Shown here: positions 12,039 through 22,670 of the stretch, piece by piece | Numbering within the stretch: the first letter of the stretch is position 1 | Layout: each line of letters starts with the position of its first letter | Assembly (NCBI RefSeq): GCF_026914185.1 | Contig: NC_070568.1 | Location: 2,996,001 to 3,060,000 of the forward strand | Direction of reading: 5' to 3' | From: Puccinia triticina | Taxonomy: Eukaryota > Basidiomycota > Pucciniomycetes > Pucciniales > Pucciniaceae | DNA: 64,000 bases | The notes under the pieces: generated by a model | What the model saw: the letters and a program-made list of their open reading frames with translations, nothing else | The model's database searches: none | Told to the model about the DNA's origin: nothing | Made by a program: the position numbers and the translations under genes

Positions 12039-12781
12039 TGTCAGCCCTTGGCTAGTCCCGACAGCGCCAAGGCTGACACTGCACGCGCCACAGAAGAGCT
12101 GTGCGCGCATAGTGCCACTTCAGGCACCGCACGAGCCAAAGGCGACAAGTGCGCACGCTAGCGCACTGAGTAGATATTCAACGACGTGTGAATACCTGCC
12201 CTTGGGTGTCATACTTGGCAGAGTAACACTCACGGGTTGTTGAGCTTGAGTGAGCACAATCCACGCGAATGTTCCACACGTGGATATTAGTTCAGAACAT
12301 AGTGACGACATGAAGTCCATGTTGCCTTCATATTGGCTATAAAAGACCTGGGGCCTCCGCCCCACAAAAGTTTTGCTAGATTATTATTTAGATTACTGCG
12401 CCCGTCACCCTTGTTTGATACAAAACAACTGGGGCTTTTATCTAGTTAAATCTCAACCCTTTTCATATATTCTATACTCTTTTTCCTTTGACTCCCTTGC
12501 CTCCGCTTCCACCGCCACATCCGCCTAGACCGTTGACTCCTCCGTTCTCCACCTTCCCCTCTCCTTAATTCTCGCCACTTGCTACCTTACTAGGTAAGCT
12601 AGAGTTTCTGTTTACAAACCTTTTCAGGTTCAGGTACGACCCAGCTCTACCAGCCCCTCCACCGGAGGCGCGGCTTTCTCCTCCCGCACCGCGGTTATGT
12701 TGAGCGTGTTTTCCTCTTTAGGAACTCACCATCTGTTCTTGTCTATTCAGGACGTCGTCACTTTAGAGACGCGCCCTGACA
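12039..12781 (+). repeat. Solo LTR, 743 bp, with 5-bp target duplication
   Basis: The sequence begins TGTCAGCCC and ends GCCCTGACA. It is flanked by tatta at 12034-12038 and 12782-12786. It has a TATA box (TATAAAAG, 12338-12345) followed by a T- and C-rich leader, as in an LTR U3-R-U5. No coding internal region is attached, so LTR-LTR recombination has probably removed the rest. It differs in sequence from the other LTRs in this window. Confidence 0.8.
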
Positions 12782-12786
12782 TATTA

Positions 12787-13246
12787 ACTGAAACTCACTG
12801 CTAGTACGTACTGTGTTTTTAGGGTGAGGTTCAAACATCCTCTCACCAGGGGGGATTTTGACGCACTCTCCAGAGAGTGCCATAGTGTACCCTTTTTCTG
12901 TAACTGTGCTGGATGCCTTTGATGAAAGTAGTGTAAGAAGTAATGAAAAATTCTGGAACTAATCCACAAATGATCTGAAACTGATCCTGGATTCATGCAT
13001 AAATCATCCAGAAATCATGCAGGAGTCAACTGGAACACAACCGGGATGCAGTTGAAACCACTAAGACACAATGGCCACAATCAAATCATAATTCAATTTG
13101 AACTGTTTTTTGATTGAGATGAATTCTTGGGGTTCAATTCATATTATTTACATGCAAATGAAAGTGGTCATTGTTTTCAATTTGCTAATTTAACCCTCAT
13201 GTGCGCGTGTAAAAGGTTGTCACAAATTTCAGGTTGGGCCTCCCGC
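12787..13246. other. Host segment between solo LTR and gypsy element
   Basis: Non-coding segment. Bases 12844-12881 form an inverted copy (36 of 38 positions by eye) of 26338-26375, centred on the palindromic CACTCTCTGGAGAGTG. The segment resumes at 24685 on the other side of the gypsy element. Confidence 0.5.
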
Positions 13247-13920
13247 TGTGGTATACAAAATGGGAAAAATCAAAAGTTTTTCTCTCATTTGCGTAATTAG
13301 TCATAGAATGCCTCATGGTACGACCATATGGACCCCAGAAATGGAATCTACGGCCAAATTACCCCCTAGTCTCTACTGAAAGTGTAACTGTAGCCCCACT
13401 GCACTGGAAGTTAGACCCTCCGGACAACCTGTAGCACCCTGTTGACCCCTGTCACGCACCTCAAGCCACCTTTCCCTACTCCATGGTATCTCCACTGCAT
13501 ATATTATTTTGCCTTTGTTTTCTAGCTGCATGACATCATCCAGAACTGCCACTGCAGTCTGTGCCATTGTTCTCCGCATTCTAGAACTTTCACCTCCACT
13601 TTTGTTTGGTTTTATTGCATCACATGCCATTGTTCCCTGCATCATGCATGCACCCCTCGCATAAATTGTACACAGCGCAGGCCAGCTAAAATCCCTCACT
13701 GGGGCTGCCCTGGAGCTAAAATCCCTCACATTTGTCTATATAAGGGGCTCTCTCCCCCTCATTTGTAGCTCCTCAGTTTATTACTGATCAGTGATTCACT
13801 CACCACCTTGTACTCTCAACACTTACAACTATACTCATAACAACCCTTATATATCAATAACAAATCTTTATAAAGTGTATCGAATAAACTCATCTTGAGC
13901 ATTCACTCCTATCACCTAAT

Positions 13921-13954
<34 letters not shown>

Positions 13955-14044
13955 AGCTGGTAGTATAGAAGGGCAGAGCTTGCAACTCCTTCATCCCCTT
14001 CTCCATTCAGCAAAAGGGTTTCACAACCACTTTTGAGTCTTACA
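13247..14044 (+). repeat. 5' LTR of 11.4-kb gypsy element
   Basis: 798-bp LTR with TATA box TATATAAG at 13737-13744, followed by a pyrimidine-rich start region. It is nearly identical to 23887-24684. Confidence 0.93.
13737..13744 (+). promoter_or_regulatory. TATA box in gypsy LTR
   Basis: TATATAAG followed by gggctctctccccctc. It is the best candidate core promoter for genomic RNA of the element. The same site exists in the 3' LTR near 24377. Confidence 0.6.
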
Positions 14045-14635
14045 AGGGAGTCCCCAACGTGATTAGGATAAATTTGTTCGATCAACACCAGATTACCGAT
14101 TTCAACAACTTGGAATAACGTCGAAGGATACCTACTTCTAGCGGCGAAAGGATCAAATTCTTCAACAAAATCTACAAACTCCACGGCATATTCACTTATT
14201 CTGTTGGAAAACCAGTCGAATACTAAAACATCATTTACGAAACGGATTACAAGCCTCTGAAGAGAACGTGTAACCACCAGACCTGAAAGGAGAATTTCGA
14301 AGAAAGCGGCTGATTATATACTGGAAGACGGTGTGTCGTACCAAAGGATCTGGATAATCAGATACTGCTAGAAGAAAACTCTGGAGTCCACTCGAAGGAA
14401 ACAGCCAATTATATACTGAAAGACGGTTGTTGTACCAAAGAATTCAGATAATTAGGATACTGTTTGAAGAACACTCCCAGTACGGTAAAGTTATTTATAT
14501 CAATTATTAAAGAAAAAGCCCCAATTAGCCCTGGTAAAGAGACCAGAGACCAGATATTATTGTTTCTTTTTCAGAGCACAGTAACCGTTAGCAAAAGATT
14601 GTGATATTACAAAACTAGGATTCAACAAGAACAAA

Positions 14636-17137
14636 ATGAGTTTACCGTTTAGCGCACCAGATTTGGAGAATGGATTTGCTCCTCCATCAACCCCTTTTAG
14701 GAACAGACCTGCGGCCGGAACTTCAGCCTTGAATTGGAATCCGGATACAACAAACCCACCTGCACCACCCAGAAAAGACAAAGGAAAGGGAATTGACCTT
14801 CAACTCAGAGACCAATACGGAGATGAATTATCAGATTCGGATGAAACTCCTCAAAACACAAACTTACCGCAACGTAAAAATACTCCACATCAACCTATAT
14901 TGGGGTACGGAATTCACAACACGGAAAATATTCAAGAAACTATGTATCAACCTCAGTTTCAACAACGACAACAGCCAATTCCACCCCCACCGATTCAACA
15001 ACCACCCATTCAGCATCCACAAGCTTTTTATCCACAGTTCCACCAAGTCAAACCAGTCATTATTAAAGAGCCTGGACTCTTCTATGATGGCAACCACTTC
15101 ATGAAGTTCTTAAAGCGTTTCGAAAGAACGGCCAACGCTTTCCAAGCAACGGATTACGATAAGGCGCTTCAGATTGGACGATTTGTGCGGACAGAGGAAC
15201 TCAAGAGCGAACTCGAGGAGATGGACGGATACGATGACTGCGACTGGAAAAAATTACGGAAAGAAATGGTCAAAACATGGGGCGAATTAGATAATACTAT
15301 TATGTACACCACCAATGATTTAATCAAAGTGGCAAAACAGCAAGCCAAGAACGGAGTCACAAATTATCGAGACTACAAGACCTATCTTGGGAAGTTCACC
15401 TCAATTCTCAAGTACCTTATTAAAAATGATCACATTAGCAAGGAGGAGGACGCGGCCCTGCTATTCCTAAGTGCATTTTCAAATGAAAGTCAAAGAAGCA
15501 TCAAACGGACTCTAGTCAACAAGGGACAACTTCCAAAAGCCAAGGATGGAAGCAATAAGGCACCTAAATGGGATGACCTTGTGGCAGCGGCAGAAACTGA
15601 AATCCGAATTAACAAAGGCTATGTCAATTTCTCAAGCTTTTCCGAGTCAAATCAAGCTATGCAGAAAAATCTAGAGGCTAGGAAAGGTGACGGGAAACGG
15701 CGAGAACAAATGTTACAAGAAACCCCAAATGACAAAGCAGTAGAACAGAAGTTAAATGAAGTCCAACAGGAGTTGGCATCGCTTAAGCAGCAGCTTAAAA
15801 ACACGGCACCAGTTTATCGAAAGGGACCAGTGGAGAGACAAGAATTTTCTCGCGAAGCGCCAAGACCATCCACCCCACTATATGAATCTACAATCTGCTA
15901 CTATTGTAAACGGGAAGGGCACTCTACCGGACAATGCCCAGAATTCATTAAAGACAAGAGTCAAGGATTGGTGAAGAGAGAGGGGAAAGAGTGGTACTTA
16001 CCGAATGGACAACACATTCCTTGGAACCCATCTCGGCCAATCCGTTCAGTAGTGGCAAGTGCTTCGGCAGATCCCGCCATGCAAGATGCGATTAGAAACT
16101 TAGCTGAATCAAGACAAAATAACGGAAGCACTCCCATGATGCAAAGCTCAGCTCAGACTGTCAAATGGGAACCACCTCAACTTGGTGCAGAAAACTATCT
16201 GAGAACTCATGCAATTACAAGATCTGAAGCTCAGAAAGGTCGGCGTAGCGTGAGGATCCAAGAACCAGAAAAAGACGGCATGGACATTGATGCGGAGGAC
16301 GAATTAGCAGAAATTCAACAGGAAAATCCTAGAAAGGCACCAGAGAAAATATGGAGTCGAGAAAGGGCACCTATCAGTATCAAGAAAAATTCTCCGGAGG
16401 AATCACTACTACAAGATTTAGACCAAGTAAAAATTCCGACAACTTTTGCCCAGCTTACGGCTATTTCACCATCATACACGGAACAAGTCATTGCCAAACT
16501 TCAAGGACGCCTTCCGGGTAAAAACAGTGCTACCTACATTGCTACGGAATCCACCAAAGTTTCAGCTGCAATGACTACACCCCAGAAAGACAAAGATATC
16601 TCAGACCCGTGTTATTATAGTTGTGCTCTGGGATATGTAACTGCCGAAGTGGGGGGAGCAAAAGTAGACTTCATGGTTGATTCCGGATCTATGGTAAATG
16701 TCATACCCCGATCAGTTGCAGAAGACTTGGATTTGGAATTGGTTTCAGTAGACATACCCATGAAAGGAGTTGGCGGTGCTAGATGTGACATAAACGGTGT
16801 GGCGGAAAACTGCTCGTTAGCAATTGGTCGATTCTCCGGACCTGCTCACCTATTTGTTTCACCTAAAGCACAAGAATGCATTCTTGGAAGACCATTTCTT
16901 TTTGACTACGAATGTACGTTGGAATACCACGAAACCGGCGAGACACTCTCTTTCCAAGGATCAAAAGGCAGAAGAGTTTCTGTACCCTTGGCTAGAATTG
17001 GACAAGGGAAAGGCTGGAATAATCAGAAGGATCTGAGCACAAACATACTTATGCCAGCCACTAAACACGGGTCTACAGGAGAAGGAGGTGAAGAACATCG
17101 GATGTTTTCAAAGAAACCTACTCAATCTTTTTTATGA
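14636..17137 (+). CDS. Gag-protease polyprotein of gypsy element (833 aa)
   Basis: Intact frame starting MSLPFSAPDLENG. A proline- and glutamine-rich N-terminal part (about residues 95-135) precedes a Gag capsid-like region (PGLFYDGNHFMKFLKRFE onward). A CCHC zinc knuckle (CYYCKREGHSTGQC, near residue 421) and an aspartic protease with FMVDSGSMVNVIP (near 680) and a later ILGRPF motif follow. Gag and protease are thus fused here, while RT begins in the next frame. The stop TGA at 17135-17137 overlaps the next ATG (17134-17136) as ATGA, suggesting termination-reinitiation. Role by family: virus-like particle assembly and polyprotein cleavage. Confidence 0.9.
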   Translation: MSLPFSAPDLENGFAPPSTPFRNRPAAGTSALNWNPDTTNPPAPPRKDKGKGIDLQLRDQYGDELSDSDETPQNTNLPQRKNTPHQPILGYGIHNTENIQETMYQPQFQQRQQPIPPPPIQQPPIQHPQAFYPQFHQVKPVIIKEPGLFYDGNHFMKFLKRFERTANAFQATDYDKALQIGRFVRTEELKSELEEMDGYDDCDWKKLRKEMVKTWGELDNTIMYTTNDLIKVAKQQAKNGVTNYRDYKTYLGKFTSILKYLIKNDHISKEEDAALLFLSAFSNESQRSIKRTLVNKGQLPKAKDGSNKAPKWDDLVAAAETEIRINKGYVNFSSFSESNQAMQKNLEARKGDGKRREQMLQETPNDKAVEQKLNEVQQELASLKQQLKNTAPVYRKGPVERQEFSREAPRPSTPLYESTICYYCKREGHSTGQCPEFIKDKSQGLVKREGKEWYLPNGQHIPWNPSRPIRSVVASASADPAMQDAIRNLAESRQNNGSTPMMQSSAQTVKWEPPQLGAENYLRTHAITRSEAQKGRRSVRIQEPEKDGMDIDAEDELAEIQQENPRKAPEKIWSRERAPISIKKNSPEESLLQDLDQVKIPTTFAQLTAISPSYTEQVIAKLQGRLPGKNSATYIATESTKVSAAMTTPQKDKDISDPCYYSCALGYVTAEVGGAKVDFMVDSGSMVNVIPRSVAEDLDLELVSVDIPMKGVGGARCDINGVAENCSLAIGRFSGPAHLFVSPKAQECILGRPFLFDYECTLEYHETGETLSFQGSKGRRVSVPLARIGQGKGWNNQKDLSTNILMPATKHGSTGEGGEEHRMFSKKPTQSFL

Positions 17138-20094
17138 TCACCGGTGTTCACTTAGGGAATAGCTTGCTACAGCTGGTCGAGCAGGCTATGTCTCGAACAC
17201 TGGGTTTTTTAGACTGGCTCGAAACATCCTTTCTGTACTTATTGGAGAAACTACAAAAACAAACTATAAAATATTTCTCGAAGATTCTATCCATCAAACC
17301 GGGACTAACAAGGACTAATGGGACAGCTGAATCAACCAAGTTTCTCAAATGTATTCCGTCTATCAATAGTGTAAAATTATTAGCTTCACACCAACCTACC
17401 AACAATAGAGTTGGGAAGCTATTCGAAAAGGGTTTGGGCTTGGCATTTCAAGCAAAGTTATGTCAAAGTTGGAAGGATGGAAGTCTATGGTGTATGACCA
17501 AATACAAACCAGTAGCAAAGAAAATTCGGCCCATTAATGAACCTATTCCGCAAACGCTAAACCCGCCTCTTCAACGACCACCACTCTCACGAGATCCGTA
17601 CAAGACACCACTCACACCAAATCCTCCAGAATTCAAACCCACTGCCAGGATTACAGAAGAACGCCTAAAGGTAGTCAATTTTGGACCGGAAGGATGGCTT
17701 TGGGAAGAAGAATTGAAGCTCTTCAAGCACTTAATTATAATTCGAGAGAAGGCTATAGCATTCACCCCAGAAGAAAGAGGGCTTTTGAAGCATTCCTACG
17801 GTTTGCCTTATATTATACCAGTAGTGGATCACCAACCTTGGCAGAAGAAGCCAATTCCAATACCTGCGGCAATTAAGGACGAATATGTGGAACAAGTACG
17901 GGAACGTATACAAAACAAACTTTACGAACAATCAACATCCAGCTATTCTAGTCCAGTTTTCTGTGTCCTAAAGCATGATGGAAAACTAAGAATAGTTCAC
18001 AACTTACAAGAAATGAACAAGGTTACCATCAAGGATGCTGGGCTACCTCCTGCAACAGAAGAATTTGTGGAATCCTTTGCAGGACGCGCCTGTTACGGAC
18101 TAGGCGACATCATGGGCGGCTACGACGAAAGAGAATTGGCCCCAGAATCAAGACCCTTAACCACATTTGATACACCACTAGGAAGATTCCAACTTACAAG
18201 ACTTCCCCAAGGAGCAACAAATTCTGTGGCGGTTTACCAAGCTCAAATGATGTGGATCCTCCAGGACGAGATACCGGAACACGTAGGCGTATTTATTGAC
18301 GATGGCGGTATAAAAGGACCTGTTTCAACATACAACAACGAGGCACTAGAAGAAAATCCGGGAATTCGGCGGTTTATTTGGGATTACGCTCAAACTCTTG
18401 AAAGAGTTTTATTTTGGATTGAAGAAGCAGGACTTACCATCTCAGGAAAGAAGTTTGCGTGTTGTGTACCGGCTTTGGACATTGTTGGACATGTGGTTTG
18501 CAGAGAAGGAAGGCGTGTGTCATCCCAGAAGAAAAACAAAATCTCAACCTGGCCTACTCCAAATAATGTCACAGAACTCCGAGGCTTCATGGGAATAGTA
18601 ACCTATGTCAGAATTTTTATTAAAAATCTGTCAGAGATTGCTGCACCTCTCAGGAAACTCACACGAAAGGATGTCGAATGGGCCTGGGACAAGGACTGTG
18701 ATCAAGCTTTCAACCTTCTCAAAAAGATCATTGGAGAAGACATCACCTTGAAAAGCCTTGACTATTCTGAAGATGCCGGACTTATTATCTTAGCCGTGGA
18801 TTCCAGCTTCATTGCGGCAGGAGGAGTACTTTCTCAGCAAGAACTACAAACAGGACTTATTCGACCAGTTCTCTACGAATCAGTTGTCTTCTCACCGGTG
18901 GAATCGAAATATTCCCAGCCAAAGTTAGAGCTCTGTGGCGTAGCTAGGATCCTCAAGAAATTACAGACACTTCTTTGGGGTCAACACTTTGAGTTACAAG
19001 TCGATGCTCAATCCCTAATCCAAATGATCAACTCTCCTTCGCTTCCCAATGCACCTATGACCAGATGGGTGGCTTTCATTCAGCTATTCTCATTTGATAT
19101 GGTACATAAGCCAGGGAAGACATTTACTTTACCAGATGCATTGTTGAGAAGACCTATAAGCGATGACGAGGACGAGTTTTATAACGATTCAGACGACTTT
19201 GATGAAGAGGAACCACTGATTAAAGTCTGCTCCCGATTTAGAACATGCTCAATGTCCACAAGTATTCTAGAATGGGAATCATCTGGATTTTGGAAAGATC
19301 TCAAGGACTATTTACAAACCCTGCGTAAACCACAAGGATTGGATCCTGAAGAATTTCAGAAACTCAAACGAAAATCAGCAAATTATTTTATTCAGGATGG
19401 ACGACTGATGCGCCGGCACTCTCCAATGGCGCAACTAGTAATTTCTAACATCTTGTATCAAAGTAAGCTCTTACGGAAGGTTCACGAGGAACTCGGTCAT
19501 CGAGGACTTGAAGAAACATACCAACGCCTAGTCTGCCGATTTTGGTGGCCAAGTCTGAAGAAAAAGGTTCGCTTATGGGTAAAAAGCTGTGAACCATGTC
19601 AAAAAAGGGACCCACTGGTACCTAGGGAAATTCAAAACCCAACTGGTGAAAACACTTTATTCGGACGAGTAGCGTTGGATGTCCGCCACATCAAGGCTGG
19701 AAGATATAAATATTTACTTGTGGCTCGAGATGACTTATCAGGATGGGTAGAGGCAGCTCCTTTGGTCAAACTCACAGCGGCAACAATTGGAAAATTTCTC
19801 TTGGAGGAATGGGTTTATTGGTATGGGGTAATCAAGACGGTTACGGCGGACAATGGACCCGAATTCAAAAATGAATTTATCAAAGCTGTGGAAAAGATTG
19901 GAGCAACTTTCAAACCGCCTACACCTTATTATCCGGAGGCCAACGGCATGATAGAAAGAGGACACCGGCCAATTAAAGACACATTGATCAAGATGTGCGG
20001 CGAGTCTGGAGGAAAATGGAGAGAATATCTACCTCTAGTGCTTTTTTTCAGACAGGATTTTGACAAAACGTACAACAGGTTACTCACCATTTGA
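17134..20094 (+). CDS. Pol of gypsy element: RT, RNase H, integrase (986 aa, frame break at end)
   Basis: Reverse transcriptase with active site VFIDDGG (near residue 388) and the fungal GRFQLTRLPQGATNS motif, RNase H region (ILAVDSSFIAAGGVLSQ), then integrase. The integrase has an HHCC zinc finger (GHRGLEETY ... CEPCQ, about 787-830) and catalytic residues in ALDVRHIK, TADNGPE and ANGMIE. About 250 residues precede the RT. The frame is lost in the T-run near 20040-20048; removing one T restores VLFSDR and joins the frame at 20060-20689. That could be a real frameshift or a sequencing artefact. Function by family: reverse transcription and integration. Confidence 0.9.
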   Translation: MITGVHLGNSLLQLVEQAMSRTLGFLDWLETSFLYLLEKLQKQTIKYFSKILSIKPGLTRTNGTAESTKFLKCIPSINSVKLLASHQPTNNRVGKLFEKGLGLAFQAKLCQSWKDGSLWCMTKYKPVAKKIRPINEPIPQTLNPPLQRPPLSRDPYKTPLTPNPPEFKPTARITEERLKVVNFGPEGWLWEEELKLFKHLIIIREKAIAFTPEERGLLKHSYGLPYIIPVVDHQPWQKKPIPIPAAIKDEYVEQVRERIQNKLYEQSTSSYSSPVFCVLKHDGKLRIVHNLQEMNKVTIKDAGLPPATEEFVESFAGRACYGLGDIMGGYDERELAPESRPLTTFDTPLGRFQLTRLPQGATNSVAVYQAQMMWILQDEIPEHVGVFIDDGGIKGPVSTYNNEALEENPGIRRFIWDYAQTLERVLFWIEEAGLTISGKKFACCVPALDIVGHVVCREGRRVSSQKKNKISTWPTPNNVTELRGFMGIVTYVRIFIKNLSEIAAPLRKLTRKDVEWAWDKDCDQAFNLLKKIIGEDITLKSLDYSEDAGLIILAVDSSFIAAGGVLSQQELQTGLIRPVLYESVVFSPVESKYSQPKLELCGVARILKKLQTLLWGQHFELQVDAQSLIQMINSPSLPNAPMTRWVAFIQLFSFDMVHKPGKTFTLPDALLRRPISDDEDEFYNDSDDFDEEEPLIKVCSRFRTCSMSTSILEWESSGFWKDLKDYLQTLRKPQGLDPEEFQKLKRKSANYFIQDGRLMRRHSPMAQLVISNILYQSKLLRKVHEELGHRGLEETYQRLVCRFWWPSLKKKVRLWVKSCEPCQKRDPLVPREIQNPTGENTLFGRVALDVRHIKAGRYKYLLVARDDLSGWVEAAPLVKLTAATIGKFLLEEWVYWYGVIKTVTADNGPEFKNEFIKAVEKIGATFKPPTPYYPEANGMIERGHRPIKDTLIKMCGESGGKWREYLPLVLFFRQDFDKTYNRLLTI

Positions 20095-20689
20095 ACTTGT
20101 TTTTGGACAAAAAGCGGTGCTACCTGTGGATCTAGAAATGGACACCTATCTAGGAATTGATTGGACGGAAATCAAAACTACAGAACAGCTGTTAGAAGCT
20201 CGAACAAAGCAATTAGAAAGGAGGGACAAAATTCTGGAAATAGCTCACGAGAAACTAATGAAAGCTAGAGAATCCTCTGTTCGGTACTGGGACCGAAAAA
20301 TGGCAGCAAGACTCCGAAACCCTCTTGATCCTGGCGAACTAGTTTTAATTTACAATAAAAGCTTGGAGGACCAATGGGGAAAGCTTTTTCTTAACCGATG
20401 GAATGGTCCTTTTAGAATCACTAAACAACTACCAAAGGGGTCGTATATCTTGGAGGAATTGGATGGTGTGGAACTTAAAAGGGCTTACGCAGCTTCTCAT
20501 ATCAAACGCTTTTACCCACGTGGACGTGAACTTGAGGAGATCCAACAAGACGAGGATCCAGATCAACCTGATTTGTCGGATGAGGACGACACTGGTGAAA
20601 ATTTGCATGAAGATTCTGATGAAGAACTGGACAACAATCTGAATTGGTGCCCATCTCCAAGTTGGGGGAGAAAACAACATTCTATTTGA
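20060..20689 (+). CDS. Integrase C-terminal part of gypsy element (frame-shifted continuation)
   Basis: It continues the integrase after the T-run: RTTGYSPFELVFGQKAVLP is the typical C-terminal side of the integrase core. It is followed by the GPFRI ... SYILEELDG ... HIKRFYP domain and an acidic tail (DEDPDQPDLSDEDDTGE). No chromodomain is seen, unlike the element at 1160-6846. The shown start is only the limit of the open frame, not an initiation site. Confidence 0.8.
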   Translation: MTKRTTGYSPFELVFGQKAVLPVDLEMDTYLGIDWTEIKTTEQLLEARTKQLERRDKILEIAHEKLMKARESSVRYWDRKMAARLRNPLDPGELVLIYNKSLEDQWGKLFLNRWNGPFRITKQLPKGSYILEELDGVELKRAYAASHIKRFYPRGRELEEIQQDEDPDQPDLSDEDDTGENLHEDSDEELDNNLNWCPSPSWGRKQHSI

Positions 20690-20851
20690 GAATGTTTTTC
20701 TCCCTAGCAAAAGTATTATATTTAAAATTGAAATTTTTCTCTTTGGGTTATTCTTGAACAACACATTTTCTCTATGTTGAAGTCATTCAGAACATTAAAA
20801 ACTCACTTCTCAAGCAAGGTTGAGGACAACCTGTTTAAGTTGGGGGAGGGG
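20659..20851 (+). repeat. Two extra polypurine-tract-like copies after pol
   Basis: AAGTTGGGGGAG occurs at about 20659-20670 and 20838-20849, besides the true copy touching the 3' LTR at 23873. The second is followed directly by TGTTGGTATATATATTTCAG, which resembles an LTR start (the real one is TGTGGTATAC). This suggests the ancestral element ended here and that 20852-23872 was added later (inference). Confidence 0.6.
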
Positions 20852-21135
20852 TGTTGGTATATATATTTCAGGCTAATAATCAAAAGATAAAAAGAGACTA
20901 GCCTACTGTACAAGAGATAAAAAGAAAAGAATAATACATTTTTTAGTTTTACCTCATATAAGTTTTTTTTATTTTTTTTTTCTATTATCTATCGATTTTT
21001 TTTGGTTTTGTGACGATTTTACCCCAGGAAACACGCAGCATAGGCGACTAAAAGAAAAAGCAAAGCAAAAATAATTAGTATAAAAATAATAATGCATAAA
21101 AAAAAAAAAAAAGAAAGATAGAAACTCACTTTTGG

Positions 21136-22520
21136 TCAATTGGCTTGACGAACAAGATGGTCGGTGGTCAGATATCGATGGGCCCAGGCCTGAAAAAGGT
21201 CGATACGTTCCATGTGGTCGAATCCATTCGGAGAAGGGTTGCGGTTAGAGAACGCAACAAAGTCCTCGACCATTCCGACATAGAAATGAAAAAGGATAGC
21301 TGGTTCAACCGTGGCGGGAGTCGTTGGGACAATACCGTGTCGGCGGGTAAGAAGCGCTTCGATTTGATGAGGGCGAAGGAAGGGAAATTCCGTTATACCA
21401 TAATCACCGCGAACAGACGGCGAAGGGATGCGCGGGAAGCCCTCAATGGGTTCATTATCGTGGTCAGAAAGTTCATCGATTTCGGATCTGGGATGGGCCG
21501 GCTCGTTCTCAGTAGAAGCCAACTCATCCACCTCGATAGCCTGCTGAGTTTTGGGCTGCAATGGAAGGCCGCGAGGACGAACTGTCCAAGCGGGTAGCGG
21601 TGTCCAGGAGTCTTCAAGAGCAACTCGGTTGGACGATAAGACCTATGTAGATATACAACTCAATGGGCATCAGCACAGTTCTGCGCTGAGAAAAGAATCA
21701 AAAGAGTAACTTACCGGCGCTGGGGAACTGTCAGGGGCTCTTGGATGGAAGATGGGCGAGTCAGGGTTAGGCAAGCGATCTGGGGTTCGAGGGCAGTAGA
21801 CCGGCGATCCGGCAACAGGATTAATACCCTCAGGCGGGCTAGAAGTTGGATATGGTGTTGGAGTTCTGAATTGGGGGTGAAGCCCAACCAAACCGGGAGG
21901 GATTGCCGGGGCTGCGACCTCAGCTGCAGAGGAAGTCGAGCCAAGGAGAGTTTGGACGTTTGGAGGGGCCCAATCACTGTTATTAGAACCCAAGAACTAC
22001 ACAAGATAGGGTCAGATGGCAGTATGGGCAAAGATGACTAAAGAAAATACCTTACCGTCTCTAAAGTCTGCATGGTTGCATCGCCAACAATGAACGGTCG
22101 AAGAGCCACCGGGGACTCAAGACAGATGTCAGACATCATCAGCGAGTTTGAGAGATAGTCACGCTGGTCCTGGGTCCAGTTCATGTGATCAAGTGAAGAA
22201 TGGGTTGGCGGCTCAGCAGGCGCATCAGCACGAGGCGTCTGGCGAACACAACGATCAGTTTCCCTTGAAATAATAAAACATCAGAGATACAGGGAAAGAA
22301 AACCTACCTTGGGGAATGGCTGCCCAAGAGGGTGGTGGTTTAAGAGGTTTCGATTGAAACCCATGGTATCAAGGACCGAGGAATTCATCTACAGAAGAGA
22401 GCATTGTTAGCAAGGATGAAAGTTGAATCTGAAGAAGGGAGGACGCACCTGTTTTGCAGCAGAACTCACACGAGGACGTAAATAATAAGGGTGTGAAGGT
22501 TGGCTAGAGGAGGTAGTCAT
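21136..22520 (-). CDS. Antisense five-exon gene inside gypsy element, unknown function (374 aa)
   Basis: Minus-strand exons are 22520-22449, 22388-22308, 22238-22056, 21996-21715 and 21642-21136 (stop). All four introns are GT-AG and phase 0; donors are GTGCGT, GTAGGT, GTAAGG and GTAAGT. The joined product is 374 aa: MTTSSSQPSHPYYLRPR at the start, a proline/serine-rich middle (about residues 110-205), an acidic stretch (IDELSDHDNEP), and a C-terminal half with conserved-looking segments (FPFLRPHQIEALL, ILFHFYVGMVEDFVAF, DLFQAWAHRYL). A TATA box lies 99-105 nt upstream of the ATG. I recognise no domain. An in-frame ATG further upstream (22670) exists but precedes the TATA box. Introns can persist through retrotransposition only because they are antisense to the genomic RNA. 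Confidence 0.75.
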
Positions 22521-22618
22521 AACAGGGTCGATGGGGATTGAAGGAACTAATGCAAAAGGGTGGTTGGACGCTGAGGAGATGATGGGGAGGAAACCTGAAT
22601 CAACGGAGAGAAGGCTTG

Positions 22619-22625
22619 TTTTATA
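22619..22625 (-). promoter_or_regulatory. TATA box of the antisense gene
   Basis: TATAAAA on the minus strand, about 100 nt before the ATG at 22520, followed by a pyrimidine-rich CCTTCTCTCC leader. It supports independent minus-strand transcription. Confidence 0.55.
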
Positions 22626-22670
22626 CCCTTCAGAGAGCCTATCAGCCTTGCCCGTATGGCCGGACATCAC

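Noticed and set aside
21145..21597. Plus-strand 150-codon frame opposite the antisense gene
   Set aside because: It overlaps exon 5 of the minus-strand gene. The minus strand has coherent introns, a TATA box and protein-like composition; the plus strand does not.
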